Below are positions 1-9,608 of a stretch of DNA of 64,000 bases, one piece after another. Positions within the stretch are counted from its first letter, which is position 1; each line of letters starts with the position of its first letter. Location: contig JAAWDR010000026.1 in assembly GCA_022793875.1 (NCBI GenBank), positions 1-64,000 on the forward strand, given 5' to 3'. The position numbers and the translations under genes were made by a program. The notes beneath the pieces were generated by a model, which ran no database searches, had not been told where the DNA came from, and saw only the letters and a program-made list of their open reading frames with translations. Origin of the DNA: Clostridia bacterium. GTDB lineage: Bacteria > Bacillota > Clostridia > TANB77 > CAG-508.

Positions 1-190
1 AGTCCTGTATTAAACCGAGGAATGCAATGAAAAATAAATATAAGTATCTATTTTTCCGTGAACATTCCTCATTTTCTTATTTAAACATTTCTATTTTTCA
101 CTTCAATCAAGCGATACATACTAAAATATAGCTCTATAGGAAGGGTATCCAACCATCAATAAAAAAGTGTCTGGTATCAAGATATAATAT

Positions 191-230
191 AAAAAGATAG
201 ATTTATGAATATAATAAAATCTATCTTTTT
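191..230. terminator. Bidirectional hairpin terminator
   Basis: Arms AAAAAGATAGATTT and AAATCTATCTTTTT flank a short AT loop, with T-rich tails on both strands. It lies just downstream of the minus-strand Asn-rich peptide gene and probably ends that transcript and whatever enters from the left. Nothing else was recognised in bases 1-190. Confidence 0.6.
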
Positions 231-266
231 TAATAGTTATTTTTATTTTAAAAGCAGTAGCAATAA

Positions 267-371
267 TTATCTACAGTTGTTATTATTGTTTTGTCTTTCA
301 TTATTTTGGTTTTGATTATTGTTATTATTGTTGTTATTATTTTTATTATTATTTTTGTTCTTATTTGACAT
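267..371 (-). CDS. Small Asn-rich peptide (34 aa)
   Basis: The ORF track gives 109 aa, but only the last 34 codons follow a good ribosome site: GGAGG lies about nine bases upstream of the ATG at 371. The product begins MSNKNKN and is almost entirely Asn with a few Gln, Lys and Arg, ending in NCR. A minus-strand terminator follows. The function is unknown; the low-complexity hydrophilic composition resembles small spore or cell-surface peptides of clostridia, but that is only a resemblance. It is divergent from murD, and the upstream part of the ORF is not supported. Confidence 0.5.
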   Translation of the reverse strand: MSNKNKNNNKNNNNNNNNNQNQNNERQNNNNNCR

Positions 372-442
372 AGAAAAGCACCTCCATTCGCAATTTGTAA
401 TAATAGTGTAGCCAAAAACAAATAAAAATATTCTAATAAAAA

Positions 443-471
443 TTGTTTTTTTATTTAAAAAGAGATATAAT
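443..471 (+). promoter_or_regulatory. Sigma-A type promoter for murD
   Basis: TTGTTT, 17 bp spacer, perfect TATAAT, about 80 bp upstream of the murD start on the same strand. Confidence 0.6.
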
Positions 472-552
472 AATAAACGAAAAAGAAAATTAAAGAATAT
501 AATAGAACAAACAAAAAAGAAAATGTGTCCCTTTTGGACAAGGAGGAAATGT

Positions 553-1965
553 ATGAATTTTGAAAATGAGAAATTAAAAGAATTTAATGAGTACATAAGA
601 TTTAGGAGAGTAGCAGTAATTGGATTAGGGGTAAGTAATTTACCATTATTAGATTATTTATATGAAAAGAAAGCACAAGTAACTGTTTTTGATGAAAGAA
701 CAATAAATGAAATTTCAAAAGAAATAGTAAATAAAATAACAGAATATGGATTTGAGTTTTCTTTTGGTAAGAATTGTCTTGAAAAATTGCAAGGTTTTAA
801 TATTATATTTAGGTCACCAAGTTGCCTTCCTACAAGAAAAGAATTACAAGATGAATCAAATAGAGGAGCAATAGTTACAACAGAAGTTGAAATGCTAATG
901 GAAATGTGTCCATGCAAAATGATTGGTGTTACTGGAAGTGATGGTAAAACTACTACAACAAGTATGATAAATGCAATTTTACAAAAAGCAGGATATAATA
1001 CATTTTTAGGTGGAAATATTGGAACACCTTTATTTACAAAACTTAATGAAATGAAACCAGAAGATATTGTTGTATTAGAGTTAAGCAGTTTTCAGTTAAT
1101 GAATATGAAAATAAGCCCAGATATAGCTGTTATTACTAATATAACTCCAAATCATCTAAATATACATAAAGATTATGAAGAATATATTGAGGCTAAGAAA
1201 AATATCTTCAAAAATCAAGATGAAAACGGAATATTGATTTTAAATTATGATAATGATATAACAAGAGAATGTAGTAAAGAATCTAATGGAAAAGTTGTAT
1301 TTTTTAGTAGTAGCACTAAATTGGATGATGGTTTTATTGTAGATGAAGATATTATAAAAGAATGTGAAGATAAGGTTAGAAAACATGTTTTGAATACAAA
1401 TGAAGTTATTTTAAGAGGAAATCACAATTTTCAAAATATAGCTACAGCTTTAGCTGCAACAAAAACTTTAGTAGATATAGATGTAGCAGTTGATGCAATA
1501 AAAGAATTTAAGCCAGTTGAGCATAGAATAGAGTTTATAAGAGAAATTGATGGTGTTAAATGGTATAATGATTCTGCAAGTTCTTCTCCTACTAGAACTT
1601 TGTCAGGTATAAATGCTTTTAAAGAAAATATAATTTTAATAGCAGGTGGATATGACAAAAACTTAGAATATGAACCACTTGCAAAACCAGTAGTAGATAA
1701 AGTGTCAACTCTCATTTTAATTGGTCAAACTGCTGAGAAAATATTTGATGTTGTAAAAGAAGAGTCTGATAGACAAAATAAAAAGATTAATATTTATATG
1801 TGTGATTCTTTAGAACAAACAGTACAATTAGCTAAAAAATCAGCTAGAAAAGGTGATGTTGTATTATTTTCACCTGCTAGTGCAAGTTTTGATATGTTTA
1901 AAGATTTTGCAGATAGAGGTCGCAAATTTAAAGAACTAGTTATTACAATATTTAACCAAATTTAA
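553..1965 (+). CDS. murD: UDP-N-acetylmuramoyl-L-alanine--D-glutamate ligase
   Basis: MurD adds D-glutamate to UDP-MurNAc-L-Ala with ATP in cytoplasmic peptidoglycan precursor synthesis. The 470-aa product has the Mur ligase order: an N-terminal Rossmann-like domain (VAVIGLGVSNLPLLDY), the ATP loop GVTGSDGKTTTTS near residue 127, the central NITPNHLNIH motif, and the C-terminal EHRIEF and YNDSAS segment with a late DKN. Length is normal for MurD. The ORF track starts at 523, but AGGAGG at 541-546 points to the ATG at 553. It appears monocistronic, about 40 bp ahead of the next gene, with its own promoter. Confidence 0.95.
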   Translation: MNFENEKLKEFNEYIRFRRVAVIGLGVSNLPLLDYLYEKKAQVTVFDERTINEISKEIVNKITEYGFEFSFGKNCLEKLQGFNIIFRSPSCLPTRKELQDESNRGAIVTTEVEMLMEMCPCKMIGVTGSDGKTTTTSMINAILQKAGYNTFLGGNIGTPLFTKLNEMKPEDIVVLELSSFQLMNMKISPDIAVITNITPNHLNIHKDYEEYIEAKKNIFKNQDENGILILNYDNDITRECSKESNGKVVFFSSSTKLDDGFIVDEDIIKECEDKVRKHVLNTNEVILRGNHNFQNIATALAATKTLVDIDVAVDAIKEFKPVEHRIEFIREIDGVKWYNDSASSSPTRTLSGINAFKENIILIAGGYDKNLEYEPLAKPVVDKVSTLILIGQTAEKIFDVVKEESDRQNKKINIYMCDSLEQTVQLAKKSARKGDVVLFSPASASFDMFKDFADRGRKFKELVITIFNQI

Positions 1966-2007
1966 TATAATTACATATGATATATAAAAGTATAAGGGAG
2001 GTTTATT

Positions 2008-2649
2008 ATGCAAAATAAAATATCATATGATGAATACATAAGAAGTATTTTAGGATATCCACCTACAAATTCAGTTAATAATATATATCAAGATATTAGT
2101 CAAAATGTAGATTATCAAGACACATTAGATATAGAACTTGAAAAATGTTATCCTGAAATATATAAGATAGTATATCCAATGGTAATGACAAAATGCAATA
2201 ATTTTAGGGGCAATATATCAAATAATGATATCGAAAATATGACAGATGAGATATATTATGCTTTAGAAGAAAAAGAAGAAAATAGAGAGACTAACAATTT
2301 AAAAAATGATGTTAGAACAACTTCGACACAAACATCAACATTAACGAAAACTACAAATAAAGTAGTAGATAGTAAAATAGTAGAAAAGACTGATGAAAAA
2401 CGAGAAACTAGAGAAACAAGGCAATTTAATAGAGGCTTACGTGATTTAATAAAAATTTTATTAATAAGAGAATTATTAAATAGACCAGGAAGGCCAAATA
2501 GACCACATCCACCAATGCCAGGACCAGGGCCAAGACCACCAGTAAGACCGCCAATGAGACCACCATTTGGACCAGGACCTGGAGGTCCAGGAAGACCACC
2601 ATTTAATAGAGAATTTGAAGCTTATAATTATGATATTTTTGAATATTAA
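2008..2649 (+). CDS. Unknown protein with Pro/Arg/Gly-rich C-terminal tail
   Basis: 213 aa with a strong site (AGGGAGG) before the ATG. Residues 1-85 look globular and acidic (contains NSVNNIYQDISQ). Residues 90-150 are polar and Thr/Lys-rich. Residues 163-203 are a Pro/Gly/Arg repeat tail (PGPGPRPPVRPP), and the chain ends in aromatic residues. There is no signal peptide or membrane helix. The family is not recognised. Pro-Gly-rich tails occur in spore coat or surface proteins of clostridia, but I have no further evidence for that role here. It is followed by its own terminator. Confidence 0.75.
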   Translation: MQNKISYDEYIRSILGYPPTNSVNNIYQDISQNVDYQDTLDIELEKCYPEIYKIVYPMVMTKCNNFRGNISNNDIENMTDEIYYALEEKEENRETNNLKNDVRTTSTQTSTLTKTTNKVVDSKIVEKTDEKRETRETRQFNRGLRDLIKILLIRELLNRPGRPNRPHPPMPGPGPRPPVRPPMRPPFGPGPGGPGRPPFNREFEAYNYDIFEY

Positions 2650-2664
2650 AATGAAAAAATTTCC

Positions 2665-2697
2665 AAATATGCAAATTTAATTTTGCATATTTTTTTT
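2665..2697 (+). terminator. Intrinsic terminator
   Basis: AAATATGCAAA / TTTTGCATATTT stem followed by a T-run, directly after the Pro-rich protein gene. Confidence 0.75.
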
Positions 2698-2817
2698 ATC
2701 TTTGCAGAAAATAATTATGAAAATGCAAATTTTTAAGTAAAAAATTATACTATTTGAATACTAATTTGAATATTAATAAAAAATTTGCATTAAAATTAAG
2801 AAGGGATGGTATAAAAA

Positions 2818-3264
2818 ATGAAAGTAAAAGATTGTATGTGTCAAAATGTATGTTGTGTAAAGCCAGAAACAAAAATAAATGAAGTTGCAAAATTAATGAG
2901 TGAAAAACATATAGGATGTATACCAGTATGTGATGATAAAAATTGTATATGTGGAATTTTAACAGATAGAGATATATTATTAAGAACAGTTGCATGTAAT
3001 AAGGATATAAATACAACAACAGCAAGTGATATAATGTCAACTAATGTATGTACTTGTAAAGAAGATGATGATATGGTTAATGCAGAAAATAAAATGTCTA
3101 ATTTTCAAATAAGAAGATTACCTGTATGTGATGAAAATAATTGTGTTATAGGAATTTTAACAATGGGAGATTTAGCTCATAATGATACTGAATTAGGAAA
3201 GCAAGAAGTATGTACAACTATAGAAAATATTTGTGATTGCCATAACCATAAAAATAATCAATAA
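2818..3264 (+). CDS. Cys-rich tandem CBS-domain protein
   Basis: 148 aa. Two CBS motifs fill the chain: CBS1 about residues 7-60 (ending GILTDRDILLR) and CBS2 about residues 70-125 (ending GILTMGDLAH). CBS pairs bind adenine nucleotides and usually act as regulatory modules; the partner is unknown. It is unusual in carrying more than ten Cys residues (CMCQNVCC, NCICG, CTCKE, CDCH), which suggests metal binding or redox sensing, an inference only. The ATG follows GAAGGG, and it is flanked by terminators on both sides, so it is probably monocistronic. Confidence 0.85.
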   Translation: MKVKDCMCQNVCCVKPETKINEVAKLMSEKHIGCIPVCDDKNCICGILTDRDILLRTVACNKDINTTTASDIMSTNVCTCKEDDDMVNAENKMSNFQIRRLPVCDENNCVIGILTMGDLAHNDTELGKQEVCTTIENICDCHNHKNNQ

Positions 3265-3274
3265 TTAAAATGAT

Positions 3275-3330
3275 AAAAGTATATTAGTATAAATTATGAT
3301 AATTTAATTTTATTAGTATACTTTTATTTT
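3275..3330 (+). terminator. Intrinsic terminator
   Basis: AAAAGTATA ... TATACTTTT arms with a T-rich tail after the CBS-domain gene. Confidence 0.55.
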
Positions 3331-3425
3331 ATTATATAATAAAACCCTTTTTTATACTTTATGATAATATAATAGGAATATAAAATGGAAAATAACGTAT
3401 AATAATTATATAGGAGTAAACTATT

Positions 3426-4523
3426 ATGATTATTGATATGTCTTATTGGACAAGAGTATTAAGAAAGATTTTATATGTTATACTTATTTTATTAGGTCTA
3501 TTTTTGGCATTTAAACTATCCATATTTTATATGCCTTTTTTAGTTGCATTTATAATCTCGTTAATAATAGAACCATTAATTAGATTAATTATGAAAAAAA
3601 TGAAATTAACAAGAAAAATAAGTTCAATAGTAATTTTTGCAATTGTTGCTATAATAATATTTGGAAGTATTATTTGGGGAATAGTATCTTTATTTTCAGA
3701 AGCTTCTAATCTATTGCAAGATTTAAATGTATATGTAGAAAAAATATATGTGTTATTTCAAAACCTAATAAGTAAGATAAATTTAGAAAAGATTAGTTCA
3801 TCTGGACAAATGGCAACAATATTTCAAAACTCAACTGTAGGAATATTAAATTCAGTTTCTAATTGGGTTAGAGATTTTCTTACAGGACTTCTAAATATGG
3901 TTACATCATTGCCAACAATAGGAATTTATTTTGTAATAACAATTATGGCATTATATTTAATATGTGTAGATAAAGTCTATATTTTAGATCAAATAGAACA
4001 TCATTTTCCACAAAAATGGGTAAATAAATTGGGTTCACATATAAGAGAATTAACAAAAACATTGGGTGGGTACTTAAAAGCAGAGGTAACATTAATTTTT
4101 GTTTCATTTATAATTTCATTAATTGGATTATATATATTAAAAATTGCTAAATTTAATATACAATTTCCGCTTCTAATGGCACTATTTATTGGATTTGTTG
4201 ATGCTTTACCTATTTTAGGTTCTGGAGCAGTAATGATACCATGGGCAATAATTTCAGGCCTTAATGGAGATTTAAAACTAGGAATAGCAATTATAATTTT
4301 ATTTATTATAATGTCAATTACAAGACAATTTTTAGAACCAAGACTTGTAAGCAAACATATTGGAACACATCCAATATTTACTTTAATTGCTATGTATACA
4401 GGCTTTAAATTTATTGGGATTATGGGAATGTTGATAGGACCTATAATATTAATTATTATAAAAAATGTTTTTGCTACTTTAATTGATGAAGGTGTTGTAA
4501 AAAGTATTTTTGATAGAAGATAA
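3426..4523 (+). CDS. AI-2E family permease (YtvI/PerM-like)
   Basis: 365 aa integral membrane protein with about seven to eight hydrophobic helices. It opens with two helices (residues 14-50), has a periplasm-side amphipathic stretch around 90-130, and ends with the family signature region GFVDALPILGSGAVMIPW and IGMLIGPIIL. The order and length match AI-2E/PerM exporters; in spore-formers the paralogue YtvI is a sporulation integral membrane protein, but substrate and role cannot be read from sequence. AGGAG lies nine bases before the ATG at 3426. It is convergent with the next gene, with a shared terminator. Confidence 0.85.
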   Translation: MIIDMSYWTRVLRKILYVILILLGLFLAFKLSIFYMPFLVAFIISLIIEPLIRLIMKKMKLTRKISSIVIFAIVAIIIFGSIIWGIVSLFSEASNLLQDLNVYVEKIYVLFQNLISKINLEKISSSGQMATIFQNSTVGILNSVSNWVRDFLTGLLNMVTSLPTIGIYFVITIMALYLICVDKVYILDQIEHHFPQKWVNKLGSHIRELTKTLGGYLKAEVTLIFVSFIISLIGLYILKIAKFNIQFPLLMALFIGFVDALPILGSGAVMIPWAIISGLNGDLKLGIAIIILFIIMSITRQFLEPRLVSKHIGTHPIFTLIAMYTGFKFIGIMGMLIGPIILIIIKNVFATLIDEGVVKSIFDRR

Positions 4524-4526
4524 ATT

Positions 4527-4554
4527 GAAAAGGTCTCATTTTAGAGACCTTTTA
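4527..4554. terminator. Bidirectional terminator between convergent genes
   Basis: AAAAGGTCTC ATTTTA GAGACCTTTT is a near-perfect hairpin with U-tracts on both sides. Confidence 0.85.
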
Positions 4555-5107
4555 CAATATTCCATTAGTTGGAATATAACTATCATCAGGAGGATAAACA
4601 TACTCATCAGAAGAAGGCTTAGGAACAACATCAATCTCAATAACATTTAAAATAGGCATATCACCATGATAATCACCTTTTAGAATCTCACCAGTAACTT
4701 GAACCCAAGTATCATTAGCAAAATCTTTAGCATTATCATATTGACAAAGAAAACCTACAATAACACTTTGATAATTAGAATTTATAATCATATCTCTAGC
4801 CAAAACAAATTGATTACCTTCTAAATCTAAAACTCTATAAACATATCCTGTAAAACAAATCTTTTTTCCCACATAAGAATCAATATTTTCATGAACAGTT
4901 TTTAAAACATTTGTATAATTTTTAGAAGATATTTGAGAAACACCATTTTTATTAGGTATACAGCCTCCGTCTCTTGTACTGTTATTTGCACCTATAAATA
5001 CTTTATACATGACAATTCCTAATATACATACTAAAAGTATTATAACTCCAATAAAAAAATACTTGAATATTTTACTTCCGATTTACTTTCACATTAAATA
5101 CAAACAT
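4552..5107 (-). CDS. Membrane-anchored OB-fold-like protein (DUF1980-type), frameshifted near its start
   Basis: The ORF track shows 152 aa from 5010. The soluble part (GKKICFTGYVYRV, NQFVLARDM, NTWVQVTGEI) resembles the C-terminal DUF1980/YcgQ-type OB-fold-like domain. Upstream of 5010 the same frame encodes a hydrophobic anchor (FFIGVIILLVCILGIV) but no start codon. Deleting one base at 5080 (a C before GGA on the coding strand) joins this to an ATG at 5107 preceded by AGAGGA, giving about 184 aa with an N-terminal membrane helix. I therefore read the intact gene as 4552-5107 with a +1 insertion. The function is unknown. Confidence 0.65.
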
Positions 5108-5176
5108 ATATAATCCTCTTTTCAAATAATTGATAATAAAATATATGAAAAAATAATCAAAATATTACAAAAATAC

Positions 5177-5204
5177 TTGCTAAAAGCACATTTTAATGAT
5201 ATAG
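5177..5204 (+). promoter_or_regulatory. Possible promoter for secA
   Basis: TTGCTA, 16 bp, TATAGT, about 45 bp before the secA start. The match is moderate. Confidence 0.35.
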
Positions 5205-5248
5205 TTACAAAGGAAAAATAAAACAAAAACCTAGGAGGAATAACAAAA

Positions 5249-8002
5249 ATGAAATTATTTAAAACATACAGTGAAAAAGAAGTAAAAAGAATAATGCCAA
5301 CAATAGAAAAAATCAACAGTCTAGAACCAGAAATGGAAAAACTAACAGATCATGAATTAAGAGAAAAAACAAATCATTTTAAAGAAGAATTAAAAAACGG
5401 AAAAACATTAGATGATATATTACCAGAGGCTTTTGCAGTTGTAAGAGAAGCATCAAAAAGAGCATTAGGAATGAGACACTTTGATGTACAATTAATAGGT
5501 GGAATTATATTACATCAAGGAAGAATAGCTGAAATGAAAACTGGTGAAGGAAAAACATTAGTTGCAACATTACCAGTATATTTGAATGCATTAGAAGGAA
5601 AAGGTGTACATGTAATTACAGTAAATGATTACTTAGCAAAAAGAGATAGTGAATGGATGGGAAAACTATATAAATTCTTAGGACTATCAGTTGGACTAGT
5701 AATAGCAGGAATGGATCCACAAGCAAAACAAAAAGCATATGGAGCAGATATAACATATGGAACAAATAATGAATTCGGATTTGACTATTTAAGAGATAAC
5801 ATGGTAATCTACAAAAATCAATTAGTACAAAGAGGACTACATTATGCAATAGTTGACGAAATCGACAGTATTTTAGTTGATGAAGCAAGAACACCACTTA
5901 TAATTTCAGGTAGAGCAAATGAATCATCAGATTTATATAAAAAAGCAAATGATTTTGTAAGAAAATTAGAAGCAAAAGTAATAGTTGAAGAAGATGTAAA
6001 AAACTTTGAACAAGCAGAAGATAATGAAAATTATGATTACATTATAGACTTAAAAGCAAAATCAGCATCATTAACACAAAAAGGAACTAAAAAAGCTGAG
6101 GAATTTTTCGGATTAGAAAACTTTAATGATTTAGAGAACTCAACATTAGTACACCATGTAAATCAAGCATTAAGAGCACATGGAGTAATGAAAAAAGACA
6201 TAGATTACATAGTAAAAGATGGAGAAGTTTTAATTGTTGATGAATTTACAGGACGTATTATGTATGGAAGAAGATACAATAATGGACTACATCAAGCAAT
6301 TGAAGCTAAAGAAAAAGTAAAAATAGCAGATGAATCTAAGACACTTGCTACAATAACATTCCAAAACTATTTCAGAATGTATGACAAATTATCTGGTATG
6401 ACAGGTACAGCCATGACAGAAGAAGCAGAATTTGAAGAAATTTATAATTTAGATGTTGTAGAAATACCAACTAATAAACCTATGGTAAGAAATGATAAAA
6501 ATGATGTTATTTACAAAAATGAAAAAGCAAAATTTAGAGCAGTAGTTGAAGAAGTAAAGGAAAGTCATGAAAAAGGTCAACCAGTTTTAATTGGTACAGT
6601 ATCAATAGAAAAATCTGAAAAATTAAGTAAATTATTAACAGAAGCTAGAATACCACATGAAGTATTAAATGCTAAATCACATGAAAAAGAAGCTATGATA
6701 GTTGCACAAGCAGGTAAGTTTGGAGCAGTTACAATAGCAACAAACATGGCAGGACGTGGTACTGATATTATGTTAGGTGGAAATAGTGAATACTTAGCAA
6801 AAGAAGAAATGAGAAAAAATAGAGTTCCAGCAAATCTAATAGAAGAATCAAATACTTATTATGAAACAGATGACCAAGACATACTAAGAGCAAGAGAACA
6901 ATTTAGTACATTAGTTAAAAAATATGATGAACAAATAAAAGATGAAAAGCAAAAAGTTATAGATGCAGGAGGATTAAAAATAATAGGTACAGAAAGACAT
7001 GAATCAAGAAGAATTGACAATCAGTTAAGAGGACGTTCAGGACGTCAAGGAGATGTTGGAGAATCAAGTTTCTTTATAGGGTTAGATGATGATTTAATGA
7101 AAATATTTGGTGGAGATGCTATAACAAGAGTTTACAACACATTAGGTGCAGATGAAGACATGCCAATAGCTTCAAAAATCATTTCAAAAGCAGTTGAAAA
7201 CGCTCAAAAGAAAGTTGAAGGAAGAAACTTTAGTACTCGTAAAAATGTACTAAAATATGATGATGTTATGAATGCACAAAGAGAGATTATCTATAAACAA
7301 AGAAGAGAAGTTTTAGATGGAGAAGATATACATAACAGCATATTAAATATGATAAGAAGCATAGCAGAAGAAATTGTTCTAACATTTATTGAAGGTGAAG
7401 AAGGAAAAAATATAAATGAAGAAAGCTTAAGTGCAGAAATAACAAATATATTTGGATTAGATATGGCTGACTTTATTAAAGAAAATAGAAATGATTCAAA
7501 TGCTATTATAGAAGAATTACAAGCACAAGCAATTGAAAAATATCAAGCTAAAGAAGATGAAATAACAAGTGAAAAATTAAGAGAACTTGAAAGAGTTGTA
7601 ATGCTTAAAATAGTTGATGAAAAATGGATGAACCATATTGATAGCATGGACGAACTAAAAAATGGTATCGGATTACGTGCTTATGGACAACAAGATCCTG
7701 TTGTAAAATACAGAATGGAAGGTATGGATATGTTTGAAGAAATGGTTTCAAACATAAAACTAGATGTTGTTAAAATTCTTATGAATATCAGAAAACAAAG
7801 TGAAAATGCTCAAAGACAAGAAACAGCAAAAATAACAGGTGCAGCTTTAGAGGCTATTAATAGTGTTGATGGAGGAAAGAAAATAAGTACTCCTGAATAT
7901 AGTCAAACTGTTGTAAATGAAGGGCCTAAAGTTGGTAGAAATGATTCTTGCCCTTGTGGAAGTGGGAAGAAATACAAAAATTGCTGTGGCAAAAATCAGT
8001 AA
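5249..8002 (+). CDS. secA: Preprotein translocase ATPase SecA
   Basis: SecA is the cytoplasmic motor that pushes unfolded preproteins through SecYEG. The 917-aa product is full length: Walker [15 protein letters not shown] near residue 100, DEAD-like [16 protein letters not shown], the preprotein cross-linking insert after it, [20 protein letters not shown] and the [11 protein letters not shown] helicase motif, then the scaffold/wing region and the C-terminal zinc ligand [19 protein letters not shown] precedes the ATG. In many Bacillota prfB follows secA; here an integrase follows instead, so the element probably sits between them. The conserved 3' end is a plausible attachment region. Confidence 0.98.
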   Translation: MKLFKTYSEKEVKRIMPTIEKINSLEPEMEKLTDHELREKTNHFKEELKNGKTLDDILPEAFAVVREASKRALGMRHFDVQLIGGIILHQGRIAEMKTGEGKTLVATLPVYLNALEGKGVHVITVNDYLAKRDSEWMGKLYKFLGLSVGLVIAGMDPQAKQKAYGADITYGTNNEFGFDYLRDNMVIYKNQLVQRGLHYAIVDEIDSILVDEARTPLIISGRANESSDLYKKANDFVRKLEAKVIVEEDVKNFEQAEDNENYDYIIDLKAKSASLTQKGTKKAEEFFGLENFNDLENSTLVHHVNQALRAHGVMKKDIDYIVKDGEVLIVDEFTGRIMYGRRYNNGLHQAIEAKEKVKIADESKTLATITFQNYFRMYDKLSGMTGTAMTEEAEFEEIYNLDVVEIPTNKPMVRNDKNDVIYKNEKAKFRAVVEEVKESHEKGQPVLIGTVSIEKSEKLSKLLTEARIPHEVLNAKSHEKEAMIVAQAGKFGAVTIATNMAGRGTDIMLGGNSEYLAKEEMRKNRVPANLIEESNTYYETDDQDILRAREQFSTLVKKYDEQIKDEKQKVIDAGGLKIIGTERHESRRIDNQLRGRSGRQGDVGESSFFIGLDDDLMKIFGGDAITRVYNTLGADEDMPIASKIISKAVENAQKKVEGRNFSTRKNVLKYDDVMNAQREIIYKQRREVLDGEDIHNSILNMIRSIAEEIVLTFIEGEEGKNINEESLSAEITNIFGLDMADFIKENRNDSNAIIEELQAQAIEKYQAKEDEITSEKLRELERVVMLKIVDEKWMNHIDSMDELKNGIGLRAYGQQDPVVKYRMEGMDMFEEMVSNIKLDVVKILMNIRKQSENAQRQETAKITGAALEAINSVDGGKKISTPEYSQTVVNEGPKVGRNDSCPCGSGKKYKNCCGKNQ

Positions 8003-8057
8003 TATCAACACTTTCAGCGATTGTGCAATAGCAAAAAAACATAAAAATATAGCAGAA

Positions 8058-8147
8058 TGTTCGCAATTTGTTCGCAATCATATAAAAATGTTCACAAAAA
8101 AACCTGAACCCCTTTTATATCAGTTAAAAGCTCCTTGCGAACAAATT
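8058..8147. repeat. Integrase arm-type repeats at left end of element
   Basis: Three copies of TGTTCGCAA lie here: 8058-8066, 8069-8077 and an inverted copy at 8135-8143. The second and third sit in a perfect 13-bp inverted repeat, AATTTGTTCGCAA (8065-8077) and TTGCGAACAAATT (8135-8147). Position between secA and the integrase start suggests integrase or excisionase arm sites next to attL. This is inferred; the right end is not in the window. Confidence 0.5.
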
Positions 8148-8159
8148 TTGAATATATTA

Positions 8160-8195
8160 AATGTCAGTATTTCGATCGGTACTGGCATTTTTATT
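8160..8195 (+). terminator. Terminator-like hairpin before integrase
   Basis: AATGTCAGTA / TACTGGCATT with G-U pairing, then a T-rich tail. It separates the secA transcript from the integrase gene. Confidence 0.6.
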
Positions 8196-8240
8196 GTTGA
8201 GTTTCATTTTACTAAAATAATTAGTAAAGGAGCGATAACA

Positions 8241-9509
8241 ATGGTTAATGTAAGAAAAAGGGGAAAGGTGTATCAATATCAATTTGAGATTGCACCAGTT
8301 GATGGAACAAGAAAATACGTCAACAAATCAGGTTTTAAAACCAAAGCAGAAGCAGAGAAGGCAGGCATAATAGCGTATAACGAATATACGCAAACAGGAC
8401 ACAGTTTTACGCCAAATACAATGTCATATTCAGATTATTTAGATTATTGGCTTAGAGAACATTGTCAGATTAATTTAAAGTATCATACGATACAGGCATA
8501 TTCAAACATTATAAAAAATCATATTAAACCAAGATTAGGATTTTATAGGTTATCACAAATAACGACATCTACACTTCAAGAATTTTTAAACAATTTATAT
8601 GTAGAAAAAGCTTTTTCAAAGAACTTTATGAAAAATATATTGAAGGTATTAAAAACATCATTTTCGTATGCAACAGATGTAGTAGGATTTGTAAAAGAAA
8701 ATCCTGCATTAAAAGTAAGAATCCCAAGATATGATGTTCCAGAAGAAGATCCTGCTCATATATTTAGTAAAGAAGAAATTGAAATAATTCTTGAAAGATT
8801 TCAAAATAACCACGCATTTTATTATGCAATACTAACAGCTTATCATACAGGATTAAGAGTTTCAGAAGTATTTGGACTAACCTGGAATGACATAGATTTA
8901 GAAAAGAAGACACTAACTGTCAATAAAAATATTTTAAAAAAGAACCAAAATGGAGCTACACACGGAAGACATATAAGTGGTAAAGCGACAACAGTATGGT
9001 ATTTTGGTACTTGTAAAACAAAAAGTAGTTATAGGACTATTGAAATTGGAGATACTTTAGTAAATGCTTTAAAGGAATTTAAAGCAGAACAAGAAAGAAA
9101 TAAAGAAGAATATGGCAATTTATATATGAAACATTATATGAAAGAAACATCTAATTATTATAATAATAAACCAGAGATAAAAATATTAAATGCTTATTCA
9201 GAATTAGATATTGCTTTACCAGAAGTTGATCTTGTATTTGTAAAACATAATGGAGTATTTGAAGGAACAGATACTTGTAAATATCCGTTTAAGGTAATTC
9301 ATTATGAATTAGGAATAAACTGTAGATTTCACGATTTTAGAGATACACACGCAACAAGATTAATTGAAGCAGGAGCAGATATAAAAGCTGTTTCAAAAAG
9401 ATTAGGTCATAGTACAATAAAAACAACTTATGAGATATATGTAAGAGTAACAGCTAAAATGAATAATGATGTAGTCGAAAAATTTGAGCAATTTGCTTTA
9501 TCATCATAA
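8241..9509 (+). CDS. Tyrosine recombinase / integrase of the conjugative element
   Basis: Catalyses site-specific integration and excision. From the ATG at 8241 (AAAGGAG upstream) the product is 422 aa, like Tn916-family integrases; the longer ORF from 7917 overlaps secA and is not credible. Domains: an N-terminal AP2-like arm-binding segment (VRKRGKVYQYQFEI), a core-binding SAM-like domain about residues 65-150, and a catalytic domain with Arg in HTGLRVSE, the HDFRDTHATR box, LGHSTIKTT and the nucleophile in TYEIYVR. All catalytic residues are visible, so it should be active. It lies 238 bp after secA. Confidence 0.93.
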   Translation: MVNVRKRGKVYQYQFEIAPVDGTRKYVNKSGFKTKAEAEKAGIIAYNEYTQTGHSFTPNTMSYSDYLDYWLREHCQINLKYHTIQAYSNIIKNHIKPRLGFYRLSQITTSTLQEFLNNLYVEKAFSKNFMKNILKVLKTSFSYATDVVGFVKENPALKVRIPRYDVPEEDPAHIFSKEEIEIILERFQNNHAFYYAILTAYHTGLRVSEVFGLTWNDIDLEKKTLTVNKNILKKNQNGATHGRHISGKATTVWYFGTCKTKSSYRTIEIGDTLVNALKEFKAEQERNKEEYGNLYMKHYMKETSNYYNNKPEIKILNAYSELDIALPEVDLVFVKHNGVFEGTDTCKYPFKVIHYELGINCRFHDFRDTHATRLIEAGADIKAVSKRLGHSTIKTTYEIYVRVTAKMNNDVVEKFEQFALSS

Positions 9510-9512
9510 AAA

Positions 9513-9552
9513 AATAACTGCAAGCTAAAACGCTACGCTTGCAGTTATTAGG
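9513..9552 (+). terminator. Intrinsic terminator after integrase
   Basis: Perfect 13-bp stem AATAACTGCAAGC / GCTTGCAGTTATT immediately after the integrase stop. Confidence 0.7.
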
Positions 9553-9564
9553 TATACATAAAAC

Positions 9565-9593
9565 TTGAAAATATTGTAAATTTATGCTAAAAT
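9565..9593 (+). promoter_or_regulatory. Strong sigma-A promoter for a small ORF
   Basis: TTGAAA, exactly 17 bp, TAAAAT. The predicted start of transcription is only about ten bases before the ATG at 9609. Confidence 0.6.
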
Positions 9594-9608
9594 ATGGGCA
9601 AGGGAAAG

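Noticed and set aside
7917-8240. N-terminal extension of the integrase ORF into secA
   Set aside because: It overlaps the secA 3' end in another frame, and a clear ribosome site and ATG are at 8241.
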